A DNA stretch of 64,000 nucleotides. Origin: an uncultured Treponema sp. (GTDB lineage Bacteria; Spirochaetota; Spirochaetia; Treponematales; Treponemataceae). The notes below the pieces were generated by a model. It made no database searches, was not told the DNA's origin, and saw only the letters and a list, made by a program, of their open reading frames with translations. A program made the translations under genes and the position numbers. The stretch's first letter is position 1. Each line of letters starts with the position of its first letter. Location of the stretch: assembly GCF_934725225.1 (NCBI RefSeq), contig NZ_CAKVAM010000003.1, forward strand, positions 124,001 to 188,000. Direction: 5' to 3'. Positions 1-7,553 of the stretch are shown piece by piece.

Positions 1-58
1 TTTCTTCTGTCTGAATTTCCGCTGCTTCATCTGAATTACGGCGTTTTATAATTGCCAT
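1..58 (-). CDS. 5' end of an unidentified protein (partial)
   Basis: An ATG at 58-56 opens a frame that stays open for 19 codons to the window edge. It begins MAIIKRRNSD and continues with an acidic, Glu-rich stretch. GGAG lies six bases upstream of the ATG, a good ribosome site. It follows the bactofilin gene on the same strand after a 248-bp gap (59-306) in which I see only AT-rich sequence. Too little protein is visible to name a family. Confidence 0.6.
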   Translation of the reverse strand, partial: MAIIKRRNSDEAAEIQTEE

Positions 59-306
59 AGATTACTCCAAAATAGGCATCCCAAAAGAAATGGCATGTCG
101 TTTTTATATGCAAGAACTGCAATAATTTTTATGATTTTTAATTTCAAAAAAGCCAGAATAAAAACTTCCAGCATATTTTATAAAAAACCCAGCAAAAGGG
201 CATTTTTGATAAATTTTCGGAAAAATAAAAGAAATAAAATTACTAATAAACAGTTTTATTTTAATCTTACTACTGCACTTTTGTCAATAAAAATTAATTT
301 TGAAAA

Positions 307-723
307 TTATCTAGCTTCATTTGACTGCATAATAAGTGAATTTTTATATTCTTCCGAAGCAACAGAAAAAATATCAGAGGCAGGAATTTCATCAATCATG
401 GAAATTTTTCCTTCAAATTCCACTCCGTCAGAAATACGAAGCCTTGCAGCTTTTAAATCTCCGTGAACCTTGCTTCCATCACAAAGTTCTATACGGTCTT
501 TTGCTTCTATATCTCCAGTTATTTTTCCTGAAACAACAATTGAATTTGCGCTCATTTTGTCAACATCGCAAACCGCAGTTTTTTCAATTTCAAGATTGCC
601 AGATGCGTTTATTGTTCCATGAAATTTGCCAGTAATAACAAGATTGTCTGAAAATTCCAACACACCGTCGAATTCAGTCTCTTGTCCAAATACTGTTAAA
701 TTTCCAGCGGAAAATCCTGACAT
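307..723 (-). CDS. Bactofilin family cytoskeletal protein
   Basis: Small polymer-forming protein of the bactofilin (DUF583) family, which builds membrane-associated filaments that place cell-wall or shape machinery. About 138 residues, the usual length. The core shows the repeated short beta-strand pattern of the family (LVITGKFHG, LEIEKTAVC, IVVSGKITGDI, IELCDGSKVHGDL, LRISDGVEFEGKI), one turn of right-handed beta-helix each. ATG 723 is preferred over GTG 729 because GAGG lies seven bases before the ATG. The C-terminal 25 residues are a non-repetitive tail. The family call is firm; the exact cellular role is not visible here. Confidence 0.88.
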   Translation of the reverse strand: MSGFSAGNLTVFGQETEFDGVLEFSDNLVITGKFHGTINASGNLEIEKTAVCDVDKMSANSIVVSGKITGDIEAKDRIELCDGSKVHGDLKAARLRISDGVEFEGKISMIDEIPASDIFSVASEEYKNSLIMQSNEAR

Positions 724-759
724 CAGCACACCTCTTGAATCTTAAAAATGGAAAAGATT

Positions 760-1086
760 TTAATTCTGTTCATTGGAAACTTCGCTCACAGGCAAATCCC
801 ATAAAGCTTTTTTTAATTCCTGACCAGAACGGAAAGCGACAACATAATGAGGAGCAACAGAAAGCTGCTGTCCTGTTTTTGGATTGCGGGCATTTTGCCT
901 TCCTTTGCGAAGCCGCGCCTCAAACGTTCCAAAACCGCGCAATTCAATTGTATTACCATCTTTTAGAACTTCCTTCATCTGATCAAAAAGATTTTCCATG
1001 ATGGTCTGAACTGCAAGCTTTTCGTATTTTGTATTTTGATAAACAGCTTCCAGCAAATCGTTTTTTGTAACTTTTTTTGAAGACAT
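760..1086 (-). CDS. hup: HU/IHF family DNA-binding protein
   Basis: Histone-like DNA-bending protein of about 108 residues. It has the family pattern KNDLLEAVYQ, then IELRGFGTFEARLRKGR, then ARNPKTGQQLSVAPHYVVAF, the beta-arm region that enters the minor groove, with the conserved Arg-Asn-Pro at the arm tip. The C-terminus (LPVSEVSNEQN) is a short extension. ATG 1086 is chosen; the frame can be read up to a TTG at 1134, but that stretch lies inside a hairpin that looks like the rpsT terminator. Transcription may come from read-through of rpsT or from a promoter I could not place. Confidence 0.9.
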   Translation of the reverse strand: MSSKKVTKNDLLEAVYQNTKYEKLAVQTIMENLFDQMKEVLKDGNTIELRGFGTFEARLRKGRQNARNPKTGQQLSVAPHYVVAFRSGQELKKALWDLPVSEVSNEQN

Positions 1087-1103
1087 TCCAATACCACAAA
1101 CAA

Positions 1104-1131
1104 AAGGATGCTGTTTTTTAACAACATCCTT
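1104..1131 (-). terminator. Hairpin between rpsT and the HU gene
   Basis: Arms 1104-1115 and 1120-1131 pair over 12 positions (one G-T pair) around a TTTT/AAAA loop, immediately after the rpsT stop at 1138. On the minus strand it is followed by TTGTTTG, a short T-rich run. It reads as an intrinsic or partial terminator that would lower HU read-through. Confidence 0.6.
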
Positions 1132-1137
1132 CAAAGT

Positions 1138-1416
1138 TTATTTTGCAGCTGCAAAAGTTACATTGTAAAGAACAGCCATGCGGCTCTTTTTGCGTGCGCA
1201 GGCATTGAGTTTTATTACACCCTTGCGGTATGCATTGTCAAGCTCTGAATGAAGAACCTTGAGTTTTTCCTGAGCAAGAGGCTGATCCTTTTTAAGGATA
1301 GCTTCCATGTATTTCTTCAAGCTTGTATGTACTCTAGACTTAACTGCCTTGTTGCGCATTCTGCGAACTTCGCTCTGTGCGTGTCTTTTTTCTGCAGATG
1401 TTTTCTTTACTGACAC
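1138..1416 (-). CDS. rpsT: 30S ribosomal protein S20
   Basis: Small basic ribosomal protein of 92 residues that binds 16S rRNA early in 30S assembly. The sequence shows the S20 pattern: a charged N-terminus (KKTSAEKRHAQSEVRRMRNK), KSRVHTSLKKY, and the C-terminal helix AYRKGVIKLNACARKKSRM. The start is GTG 1416, with GGAGG seven bases upstream. It sits between the zinc-ribbon gene and the HU gene on the same strand. Confidence 0.95.
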   Translation of the reverse strand: MSVKKTSAEKRHAQSEVRRMRNKAVKSRVHTSLKKYMEAILKKDQPLAQEKLKVLHSELDNAYRKGVIKLNACARKKSRMAVLYNVTFAAAK

Positions 1417-1467
1417 AGGATACCTCCGAATAAATTCCTATGAAAATACCGTTTACGGCTTTGATTT

Positions 1468-1641
1468 TTATTTAAAATCTTTAGGTCTGCGCTCAATGCG
1501 TTTGCATTTCTGGCATTCTGCAAGATTCTTGAGTTTTCCGTTCTCAAAAAAAGTCTTCATTACAATTTCACCGCCGCAATCTGGGCAAATAAATTTCTGT
1601 GTTGCAACAGTTGTACGAGAGTTCTTACTGGCTCCGGCCAT
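1468..1641 (-). CDS. Small zinc-ribbon protein
   Basis: 57-residue protein with two CxxC pairs (CPDCG and CQKC) about 26 residues apart, the spacing of a zinc ribbon. The rest is basic. ATG 1641 is chosen because GGAGGAAG lies just upstream; the longer frame to 1743 adds a sequence without family character. It sits next to rpsT, so a ribosome- or RNA-related role is plausible, but it is not L33, L31 or any ribosomal protein I recognise. The function is unknown. Confidence 0.75.
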   Translation of the reverse strand: MAGASKNSRTTVATQKFICPDCGGEIVMKTFFENGKLKNLAECQKCKRIERRPKDFK

Positions 1642-1878
1642 CGTCTTCCTCCATAGTAGATTTGCAGCTTTCCATAAAACCGAAAGCTTTTTTTTATTTG
1701 AAAGAAACAGCGGCGATTCAAAATGGATGAACCTTAGAAACAACCACAGATTTCTTTATATGTTCTAGAAATATACACAATTTAACATTCGTGTGTCAAG
1801 AACAGAACAGCAATTCTAAGCAAAATAAAACTACAAATATCCAAATTTTCAGCATAAAATCACTGAAAAAACTCAAAA

Positions 1879-2643
1879 TTACACAACTGAAGAAGCAACT
1901 GGAAGTTTTCTCCATTCTTCAAGCTGATTTTTTATAAGCTCCCGGGATTCTTCAAGGATTCGCTTTTCCTCTTCTTTTGTTTCAGGGAAAGGATAAACCT
2001 TTAGAACTTTTACGCGGTACGAGCCTTTGTGAAGATTCCTAAAAAGAGAATTGAGCCTTGAAATCTGCCAGCCGCCGTCAAGAGCGCAAACTGCGACAGG
2101 AAGCTTAGTGCTTTCAACCAGCCGTCTGAATCCAGCCGCATAAAACTGGCCAACATTTCCGTCGCGGGTTCTTGTTCCTTCCGGGAAAATTACAGGAATC
2201 TGCTTTTTTTGCAAAACCCGGGAGGCAAAGCTATCTATGGAAGACATTGCAACAGAAGGGCTTCCGTGGCGGGGAATCATGCAGTGTCCTTGAGTTTTCA
2301 GCATTTTTCCGACCATCGGAACAGAGCCAAGAGTGTCTTTTGCGACAAACCGCGCTTTTTTTCCGCCGAAATACTTTAGATAAACAACGATGTCAAAAAG
2401 GCTTTGGTGGTTGGAAATCACAACAAACTGTTCTGGAAGTAATTTCAAATTTTCCTTGTCGCCAAGAAACTGAAATTTTCTATACAATTTTAAAATTGCA
2501 AAAACAACTCTTGCACACCGGCAAGTTATGTAATCAGACCAAAAGAGGGCTGCTTTCCTGCTGAAAGGATAAACAAGGCAAAGCATAAACGTAGGAAAAA
2601 CAACCTCTCCAAGGCAAATCAAAAGTGTAATAAATCCAAGCAT
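1879..2643 (-). CDS. plsC: 1-acyl-sn-glycerol-3-phosphate acyltransferase
   Basis: Membrane-associated acyltransferase that makes phosphatidic acid from lysophosphatidic acid. Motif I is NHQSLFD (HX4D catalytic pair), followed by the substrate motif FPEGTRTRDG, in the normal order and spacing for PlsC. An N-terminal hydrophobic segment (residues 1-25) and a second short one anchor it. Length 254 residues fits. ATG 2643 has no ribosome site; instead a TATAAT box ends six bases before it (see the promoter entry), which suggests a leaderless mRNA. The promoter overlaps the 3' end of the GH53 gene. Confidence 0.92.
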   Translation of the reverse strand: MLGFITLLICLGEVVFPTFMLCLVYPFSRKAALFWSDYITCRCARVVFAILKLYRKFQFLGDKENLKLLPEQFVVISNHQSLFDIVVYLKYFGGKKARFVAKDTLGSVPMVGKMLKTQGHCMIPRHGSPSVAMSSIDSFASRVLQKKQIPVIFPEGTRTRDGNVGQFYAAGFRRLVESTKLPVAVCALDGGWQISRLNSLFRNLHKGSYRVKVLKVYPFPETKEEEKRILEESRELIKNQLEEWRKLPVASSVV

Positions 2644-2649
2644 GGTCTG

Positions 2650-2678
2650 ATTATAGCAAGGCTTTTTTTATTATTCAA
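2650..2678 (-). promoter_or_regulatory. Sigma70 promoter of plsC
   Basis: Minus-strand TTGAAT (2678-2673), 17-bp spacer, TATAAT (2655-2650), then only six bases to the plsC ATG. The predicted transcription start falls on or next to the ATG. Confidence 0.7.
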
Positions 2679-4683
2679 CAAGGAGCAAGTTAACGTCGTC
2701 CATTACAAGCCAAGCGCCGTTAGCACCCGAAGCAGCGTCAAATTCAGCTTTTATGAGCGCGCCGACAGTTATTGACTCAGTTGAATCGTCAAGCTCGATT
2801 ACAGGAAGCTCCGCTTTAAAGAATTTTTTCCAAGTGTTTGGAATTGTAACATCGCAAGTGAATTCTTTTTTGCCTCCGTCTTTTTTCTGAACAACAGCCT
2901 TGAAAACTGTTCCGCTAGGATTTTTTATTCCAGTTCCCTCAAAATGCGCAAAGCACTTGTATTTTCCGGCTGAAAATTCTTTTACAGTCTGGGAAACCGT
3001 GAATTCAAAATTGTCTTTTTCCCATGCGGTAAAGTAGCAGACGCCTTCTTTTGCATTCTGGTTGTTCTTGTCAATTTTTGGAGTTCCTTTTCCAAGCGGA
3101 TTTTCAACAGTCCAGCCAGTAAGGTCGCCGCTTTCAAAGCTTCCGTTTACAAGGAAATTGCTTGCGGTAACATTTACAGTGCATTCAGCCTTTCCGCCTT
3201 TTTTAAGCTTGCCAGGAATTTTGTATTCGCCAAAGTCAGGCTTTCCAGTTACAGCTTTTGCGGCAGCTGCGTCCCATTCAACAGGCTCGTCTTTTACAGA
3301 ACCGTCATTGTAAACAACTTTTACAGTTTTCGGCAATTCTTCCTGCTTTCCGTAGGCGAATTCAACACGAGGATTTTCCACGCGGATTACATTCAGCTTG
3401 CCTTTTGAACCTGTGCGCGCATATTTGAACACATTGATTGAATCAAGGCATTTTCCGTCAAAGTCAAAGAAAGCCTGATTGTCCCAAGTGCCGCCGTTTC
3501 TTGCAGAGCGAACTTCCTTGTCGTATTCAGCAGCATAAGAAGAAGCCCAGCCGCAGCCGTATTTTTCCCATGCCTTAAAATTTCCTTCAAGAACAGACTG
3601 TGCATCCGGTGCTTCAGGCTTATAATGGCAAACAGGAATCCATGCAGGCTCCCAATAGAAAACGCCAACGCCTTTTTTTACAGAAGCAACAGCCGAAATT
3701 ACATCCCTGACTGCGACAGCCTGGCCTTCAACAGAGAACGGATAGTCAAATTCCTGCTCCGAAGACATTCCAGACACAACGTTTCCGAATCCGTCGCCGT
3801 CATCATTTGTAAACGGATATGAAGTTTCCGCGACCATAACTTTTTTGTTGTAAATATTCGAAAGTTTTTTCAAAGTGACAGAAAGTTTTCCGGCTTCTCC
3901 GTGCCAGAAAGGATAATATGAAGTTGCAAAAATGTCGTAGTCAACATTGAATTTTTCAAGCAGCCCCGCCCTTTTTTCCAAATATCCTTCAGAAAGCGGA
4001 TCTGTGTAATGAACAACAATCTGAATGTTTTTGTCAAAGTTTCTTACAGCCTTGCATCCGGCTCCAACCAAAGCCAAAACTTTGTCATCGTACATTTCAC
4101 CGCACATTCCATTGTTGATTTCGTTTCCAACCTGAACCATTGTAACTTTTACGCCGGCAGACTTTAGTTTTTCCAAGCTTTCAGTTGTAAATTTTGACAA
4201 CGCGGCTTCTTTTTCATCGAATGTCATGTTTTTCCAGGCTTTTGGAACTGACTGCTTGTTCGGGTCAGCCCAGAAATCCGAATAATGAAAATCAATTAAA
4301 ACGCCAAGACCTGCATCAGTTGCTCTTTTTCCGATTTTTACAGCAGTTTCAATATCGTTGTTTCCGCCGCCGTAGCCGTTTCCGTTCGCATCAAAAGGAT
4401 TGTTCCACACACGGATTCTAACGCAATTCGCGCCGCCCATTTTCAAAAGCTCAAGCAAATCAGCCTTTTTTCCGTTCGCATCGTAAAAAACACCGCCGGC
4501 ATTTTCCACGGAAATCATGGACGAAACATCAACGCCCATAACAAAATCATCAGCAATATTTTCAACAGGAAGAACTGTTATGTTTGCTGAACCGCGGTTT
4601 TTTGTAGAAATTCCGCAGGCCGCAAGTGAAAGAACTGAAGCACAAACAACTGCCGCTCTAACGCATTTTCCAAAAATCTTCAT
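2671..4683 (-). CDS. GH53 arabinogalactan endo-beta-1,4-galactanase lipoprotein with C-terminal Ig-like and CBM-like domains
   Basis: Exported enzyme predicted to cut beta-1,4-galactan side chains of pectin. Residues 1-23 are a lipoprotein signal ending in the lipobox LAAC. Residues ~45-400 are the GH53 barrel: GVDVSSM start, ANCVRIRVWNNP, LIDFHYSDFWADP, the acid/base glutamate in VQVGNEIN and the nucleophile glutamate in VMVAETSYPF. A bacterial Ig-like segment (~430-505) follows, then NFLVNGSFESGDLTGW (~510-670), a jelly-roll carbohydrate-binding module; CBM61 is a reasonable guess because it accompanies GH53 elsewhere. GGAGG precedes ATG 4683. It points to use of plant galactan by a gut or rumen treponeme. 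Confidence 0.9.
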   Translation of the reverse strand: MKIFGKCVRAAVVCASVLSLAACGISTKNRGSANITVLPVENIADDFVMGVDVSSMISVENAGGVFYDANGKKADLLELLKMGGANCVRIRVWNNPFDANGNGYGGGNNDIETAVKIGKRATDAGLGVLIDFHYSDFWADPNKQSVPKAWKNMTFDEKEAALSKFTTESLEKLKSAGVKVTMVQVGNEINNGMCGEMYDDKVLALVGAGCKAVRNFDKNIQIVVHYTDPLSEGYLEKRAGLLEKFNVDYDIFATSYYPFWHGEAGKLSVTLKKLSNIYNKKVMVAETSYPFTNDDGDGFGNVVSGMSSEQEFDYPFSVEGQAVAVRDVISAVASVKKGVGVFYWEPAWIPVCHYKPEAPDAQSVLEGNFKAWEKYGCGWASSYAAEYDKEVRSARNGGTWDNQAFFDFDGKCLDSINVFKYARTGSKGKLNVIRVENPRVEFAYGKQEELPKTVKVVYNDGSVKDEPVEWDAAAAKAVTGKPDFGEYKIPGKLKKGGKAECTVNVTASNFLVNGSFESGDLTGWTVENPLGKGTPKIDKNNQNAKEGVCYFTAWEKDNFEFTVSQTVKEFSAGKYKCFAHFEGTGIKNPSGTVFKAVVQKKDGGKKEFTCDVTIPNTWKKFFKAELPVIELDDSTESITVGALIKAEFDAASGANGAWLVMDDVNLLLVE

Positions 4684-4784
4684 AAAACCTCCAATTTTTT
4701 ATACAAGTTATCAACACGAGTTGACTTTATTATATATCACCTTTTTTAAGAAAGCAAACATTTTTTTTATTTAAAACAAAAAAA

Positions 4785-4812
4785 GCGGAAAATCCACAAA
4801 CGGGACTTCCGC
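4785..4812 (-). terminator. Intrinsic terminator after the SPOR-protein gene
   Basis: GCGGAA (4785-4790) pairs with TTCCGC (4807-4812), with further TCC/GGA pairing inside. On the minus strand the hairpin is followed by a T run opposite 4778-4784. It lies just past the stop at 4836. Confidence 0.7.
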
Positions 4813-4835
4813 CTTTATTTTATTTGCAAAACAAA

Positions 4836-6482
4836 TTATCTTTTTCTGACAAATGCGTCCTTGAATCCTGCATCCTTGAACTTTGCAAGAACCGCGCCGT
4901 ATTCGTCCACAGAAAGAGGTCCGACAAGAACACGGTAATTTTTTCCAGCAGGAATAAGCGAAACAGGATATTTTGAATACTTAACAAGAAGATTCTCAAT
5001 ATTCTTAATGTTTCCCATTGTCGCAATCTGAATATAGTAACAGTTTTTTTCAAGCGCACTTTCAGAAGAAACCACGTGATTCTGAATATTTACAGGATAT
5101 TCAGTCTGCAAAGGTTCAGGTTCTGATTTTTTTTCTTCTGGAACAGATTCAACTGGTACAATTTCAATCGGCTCATCTTCCGAAGCAACTGCAGAAGGCT
5201 CTGGAGATTCCGGCTCGGAAGGAACAAGAATAATCGGAGCATAATCACTGCTTTCAGTTTCTTCGCTAGATTGAATCTCTGGTTCAACTTGAGCTTCAGG
5301 CTCTGCAGCAGGTTCTTCCACAACCTCATCTGGCTCTGAAACTTCTTCCGCTTGTTTTTCTTCCGCAGCAGAATCATCTTCAATTGGAGAAGGCTCTTCT
5401 ACAGTTATGGCTTCTTCTTCAATTTCATCTTCCGCAGGAGCTTCCGCCTCTTTCTCTGGCTGAGGCTCTTCAACAATCACAGGCTCCGCATTTTCTTCTT
5501 CTGGCGAATCTTCTGTTTCCTCTTCGATTGGAGCTGGCTCTTCAACCGTAACAGCTTCCGCTTCACTTTCTTCCGCAGGAGACGGCTGCTCAACTGCTTC
5601 TTTTGACTCAAGGAATCCGTCTTCTATGCTTTCATAGTCTTCGTAAGGTTCTTCTGAAACATTTTCCGCAGAAGACTCTTCATCGTCTTGTGGAACTTCG
5701 CATTCTTCTATTGGAGCCGGAGCTTCAACAACTACAGGCTCTGTTTCTTCTTCAGCTGATTCAACGGAAGGCTCTTCGTCCGCGGCGGCTTCTTCAACTG
5801 GCTCTGCAGCAAGTTTTTCCACATCTGAAAAATCATCTTCATTTTCAGAATTACTTTCTTCCGCAGGAATTTCTTCTTCCGCAGGAATTTCTTCTTCCGC
5901 AGAATTTTCATCTTCTACAGCCGCGACCTCAGCATTTTCTTCCTCGCCGTTGTCTTCCGTGTCCGCAATCAAAGGAACACCAGCAACCGCAACAGGAGTA
6001 ACTTCCGCGGCAACAGCGGCAGTTTCAGCAGGCTGACTGGCAACTTCTGGCTCGGCTTGAACAGCAGGCGCAGACGGAGTTTCCTCAGTCTCTTCTTTTT
6101 CAGCTGGCAAAGTTTTTTCATCAAGAACCGCATTTCCTGAAACTGTCTCGTCAAAATATCCTGAGCGAGGGGCAAGCTTTACCTTTACACCTGAATTCCG
6201 CTCTATTCCAAGGCTTTTCGCAGACTCTTCTGAAATAAGAATGGCAATTCCGCCTGAAGCGTCCAAAGTGCCAAGGTTCAGAATCTGCAAAGTGATTCCA
6301 GTGTTCGGATTTGTAATTGAAACGCTGTCTCCCGGAAGATAACCGGCAGCTTTTCCAAAATATCCGGCCGGAAGCTCATCCTTGCCGGCAACTTCAATCA
6401 CGCCTTCAATCGATGCGCTTGAGTCGGCAAAAATGAAAACGGAAATCAACAAAAATAAAATTCCAGATAAAAACTTTTTCAT
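4836..6482 (-). CDS. SPOR-domain protein with long acidic low-complexity linker
   Basis: Exported protein of 548 residues. Residues 1-19 are a signal peptide. Residues ~22-115 form a compact beta-rich domain (GVIEVAGKDELPAGYFGKAA, GDSVSITNPNTGITLQIL) that resembles the double-psi barrel found with SPOR proteins. About 330 residues of Glu/Ala/Pro-rich linker follow, with short DNA repeats (the 18-bp unit around 5866-5905 is repeated in tandem). The last ~70 residues are a SPOR domain (CYYIQIATMGNIKN, YRVLVGPLS), which binds denuded peptidoglycan glycan strands at division sites. The linker should span the periplasm. The function is likely in cell-wall or division, inferred from SPOR only. Confidence 0.8.
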   Translation of the reverse strand: MKKFLSGILFLLISVFIFADSSASIEGVIEVAGKDELPAGYFGKAAGYLPGDSVSITNPNTGITLQILNLGTLDASGGIAILISEESAKSLGIERNSGVKVKLAPRSGYFDETVSGNAVLDEKTLPAEKEETEETPSAPAVQAEPEVASQPAETAAVAAEVTPVAVAGVPLIADTEDNGEEENAEVAAVEDENSAEEEIPAEEEIPAEESNSENEDDFSDVEKLAAEPVEEAAADEEPSVESAEEETEPVVVEAPAPIEECEVPQDDEESSAENVSEEPYEDYESIEDGFLESKEAVEQPSPAEESEAEAVTVEEPAPIEEETEDSPEEENAEPVIVEEPQPEKEAEAPAEDEIEEEAITVEEPSPIEDDSAAEEKQAEEVSEPDEVVEEPAAEPEAQVEPEIQSSEETESSDYAPIILVPSEPESPEPSAVASEDEPIEIVPVESVPEEKKSEPEPLQTEYPVNIQNHVVSSESALEKNCYYIQIATMGNIKNIENLLVKYSKYPVSLIPAGKNYRVLVGPLSVDEYGAVLAKFKDAGFKDAFVRKR

Positions 6483-6489
6483 ACGTCCC

Positions 6490-6993
6490 CTACCTACGGA
6501 TGATTTTATATATATCGTCTGCTATTCCAAAAGCAAAATCGGAAAGTCCCTTGCGCTTGTCCTTGAACTGGCTTGAAGCAGGAGGAACTTTTTTTCCGCT
6601 CCCCAGAACCGCCCCAGAGCCGACATTCAGAACTTTATACGAAAGGCTTGAGAGATTCGCAAGAAGGTCAGCGTCAGGATTCGTCGAATTTGAAGAGCTG
6701 AAATCCGCTGTAAGCTCTACAAAATAATCAACGCCGCCTTCCCAAGCCTCCTGTCTGGACTTTTCAAAAAAAGAAGCGTCATTTTCCACGCTGTCAGAAG
6801 CAATGGCCGGAGAATTTGAAATTATGATTCCCTTTCCGAAGAAAAAGTCAAACAAGCCTTCCTCAATAACGTAGGAAGAACTTCTAATTTCCGAATCCCC
6901 GTGCTGGACAATCTGAAAAGCGACAGAAACTGCATTCGCGCAGAAAGCCGCACAGACAACGATGAACAGCAGAGCCAGCCTCTTGAATCTCAT
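6490..6993 (-). CDS. Exported protein of unknown function
   Basis: 167-residue protein with a signal peptide (RLALLFIVVCAAFCANA) and a mature part that I do not recognise. Central motif FFGKGIIISNSPA and EGGVDYFVELTADF suggest an alpha/beta fold in the periplasm. ATG 6993 is chosen for the GAGG eight bases upstream; an upstream in-frame start at 7041 is possible. The gene ends seven bases before the SPOR-protein ATG, so the two form an operon. Confidence 0.65.
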   Translation of the reverse strand: MRFKRLALLFIVVCAAFCANAVSVAFQIVQHGDSEIRSSSYVIEEGLFDFFFGKGIIISNSPAIASDSVENDASFFEKSRQEAWEGGVDYFVELTADFSSSNSTNPDADLLANLSSLSYKVLNVGSGAVLGSGKKVPPASSQFKDKRKGLSDFAFGIADDIYKIIRR

Positions 6994-7123
6994 AGGAAAA
7001 CCTCTTTTTTCTAACTGAAAAGCCGCAAACGGCACTCTCAATTATTCATCGGCTTTTTTAGGCTTGAGTTTAGGTATTTTTAAGAAAGAGACATTGCTAC
7101 TTGATATTGTCGTACCTTGCTAC

Positions 7124-7189
7124 CTGTCATTGCCTGACTTGATCGGGCAATCCCTTTTGACACAAGATTATCGGGTCAAGCCCGATAAT
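7124..7189. repeat. Pair of REP-like palindromes
   Basis: ATTGCC (7129-7134) pairs with GGCAAT (7146-7151) around a TGACTTGATCG-type centre. A second, perfect hairpin ATTATCGGG (7167-7175) / CCCGATAAT (7181-7189) has the loop TCAAG. The wording CTGTCATTGCC recurs at 7513-7523, on the other side of the 20-bp array, so these look like copies of one short extragenic palindromic family. Confidence 0.6.
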
Positions 7190-7298
7190 GATAGTAAAAT
7201 ACCAAAGAATGAAAGGAAAAGCAAAAGGAAATGATGATTTTATGCAGAAAAAAAGAATTTTATGCAGGAAAATGAATAAAAGCTCTGGAATACTGCAT

Positions 7299-7498
7299 AT
7301 TCGCCAAGAATATCTTCTATTCTTCAATTTTTATGCAAAATTCTCAAGAATATTGTATACTCCTCAAGAAAATTTAATATTCCAGAAGAATATACAGCAT
7401 TCTTCAATATTTATACATATTCCTGAAGAAAATGAATAAAATTACAAGAATATTAAATATTCCCAAAGAATTCGCCATATTCCTCAGGAATATTTAAA
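7299..7498. repeat. Degenerate ~20-bp tandem array (ten units)
   Basis: Ten consecutive units of 18-22 bp start at 7299, 7319, 7340, 7359, 7379, 7399, 7419, 7441, 7459 and 7479. The consensus is close to ATTCCTCAAGAATATTTAAT, and many units carry an internal inverted pair ATTC/GAAT. Older, more diverged units may extend left to about 7237. It occupies the gene-free stretch 6994-7553 between the exported-protein gene and the MATE gene. I find no convincing open reading frame in this 560-bp gap. Confidence 0.75.
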
Positions 7499-7512
7499 TT
7501 TCCAGAAAACAG

Positions 7513-7543
7513 CTGTCATTGCCGGGGAGAATCTGACAATCTC
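7513..7543. repeat. Third REP-like copy flanking the 20-bp array
   Basis: CTGTCATTGCCGGGG followed by a GACAATCTC end repeats the start of the element at 7124. It abuts the right end of the array and the MATE stop codon (7554). Confidence 0.45.
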
Positions 7544-7553
7544 TTGGAAAAAT

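Noticed and set aside
760..1134. HU start at TTG 1134
   Set aside because: The extension lies inside a 12-bp hairpin that fits the rpsT terminator and has no HU-family text.
5090..6175. Long antisense ORFs across the SPOR-protein gene
   Set aside because: They are by-products of the Glu/Ala/Pro-rich coding strand; their translations are low-complexity Phe/Leu/Arg runs with no start signals.
7299..7498. Repeat array as a CRISPR
   Set aside because: The units are contiguous and degenerate without unique spacers of constant length, and no cas genes are near.
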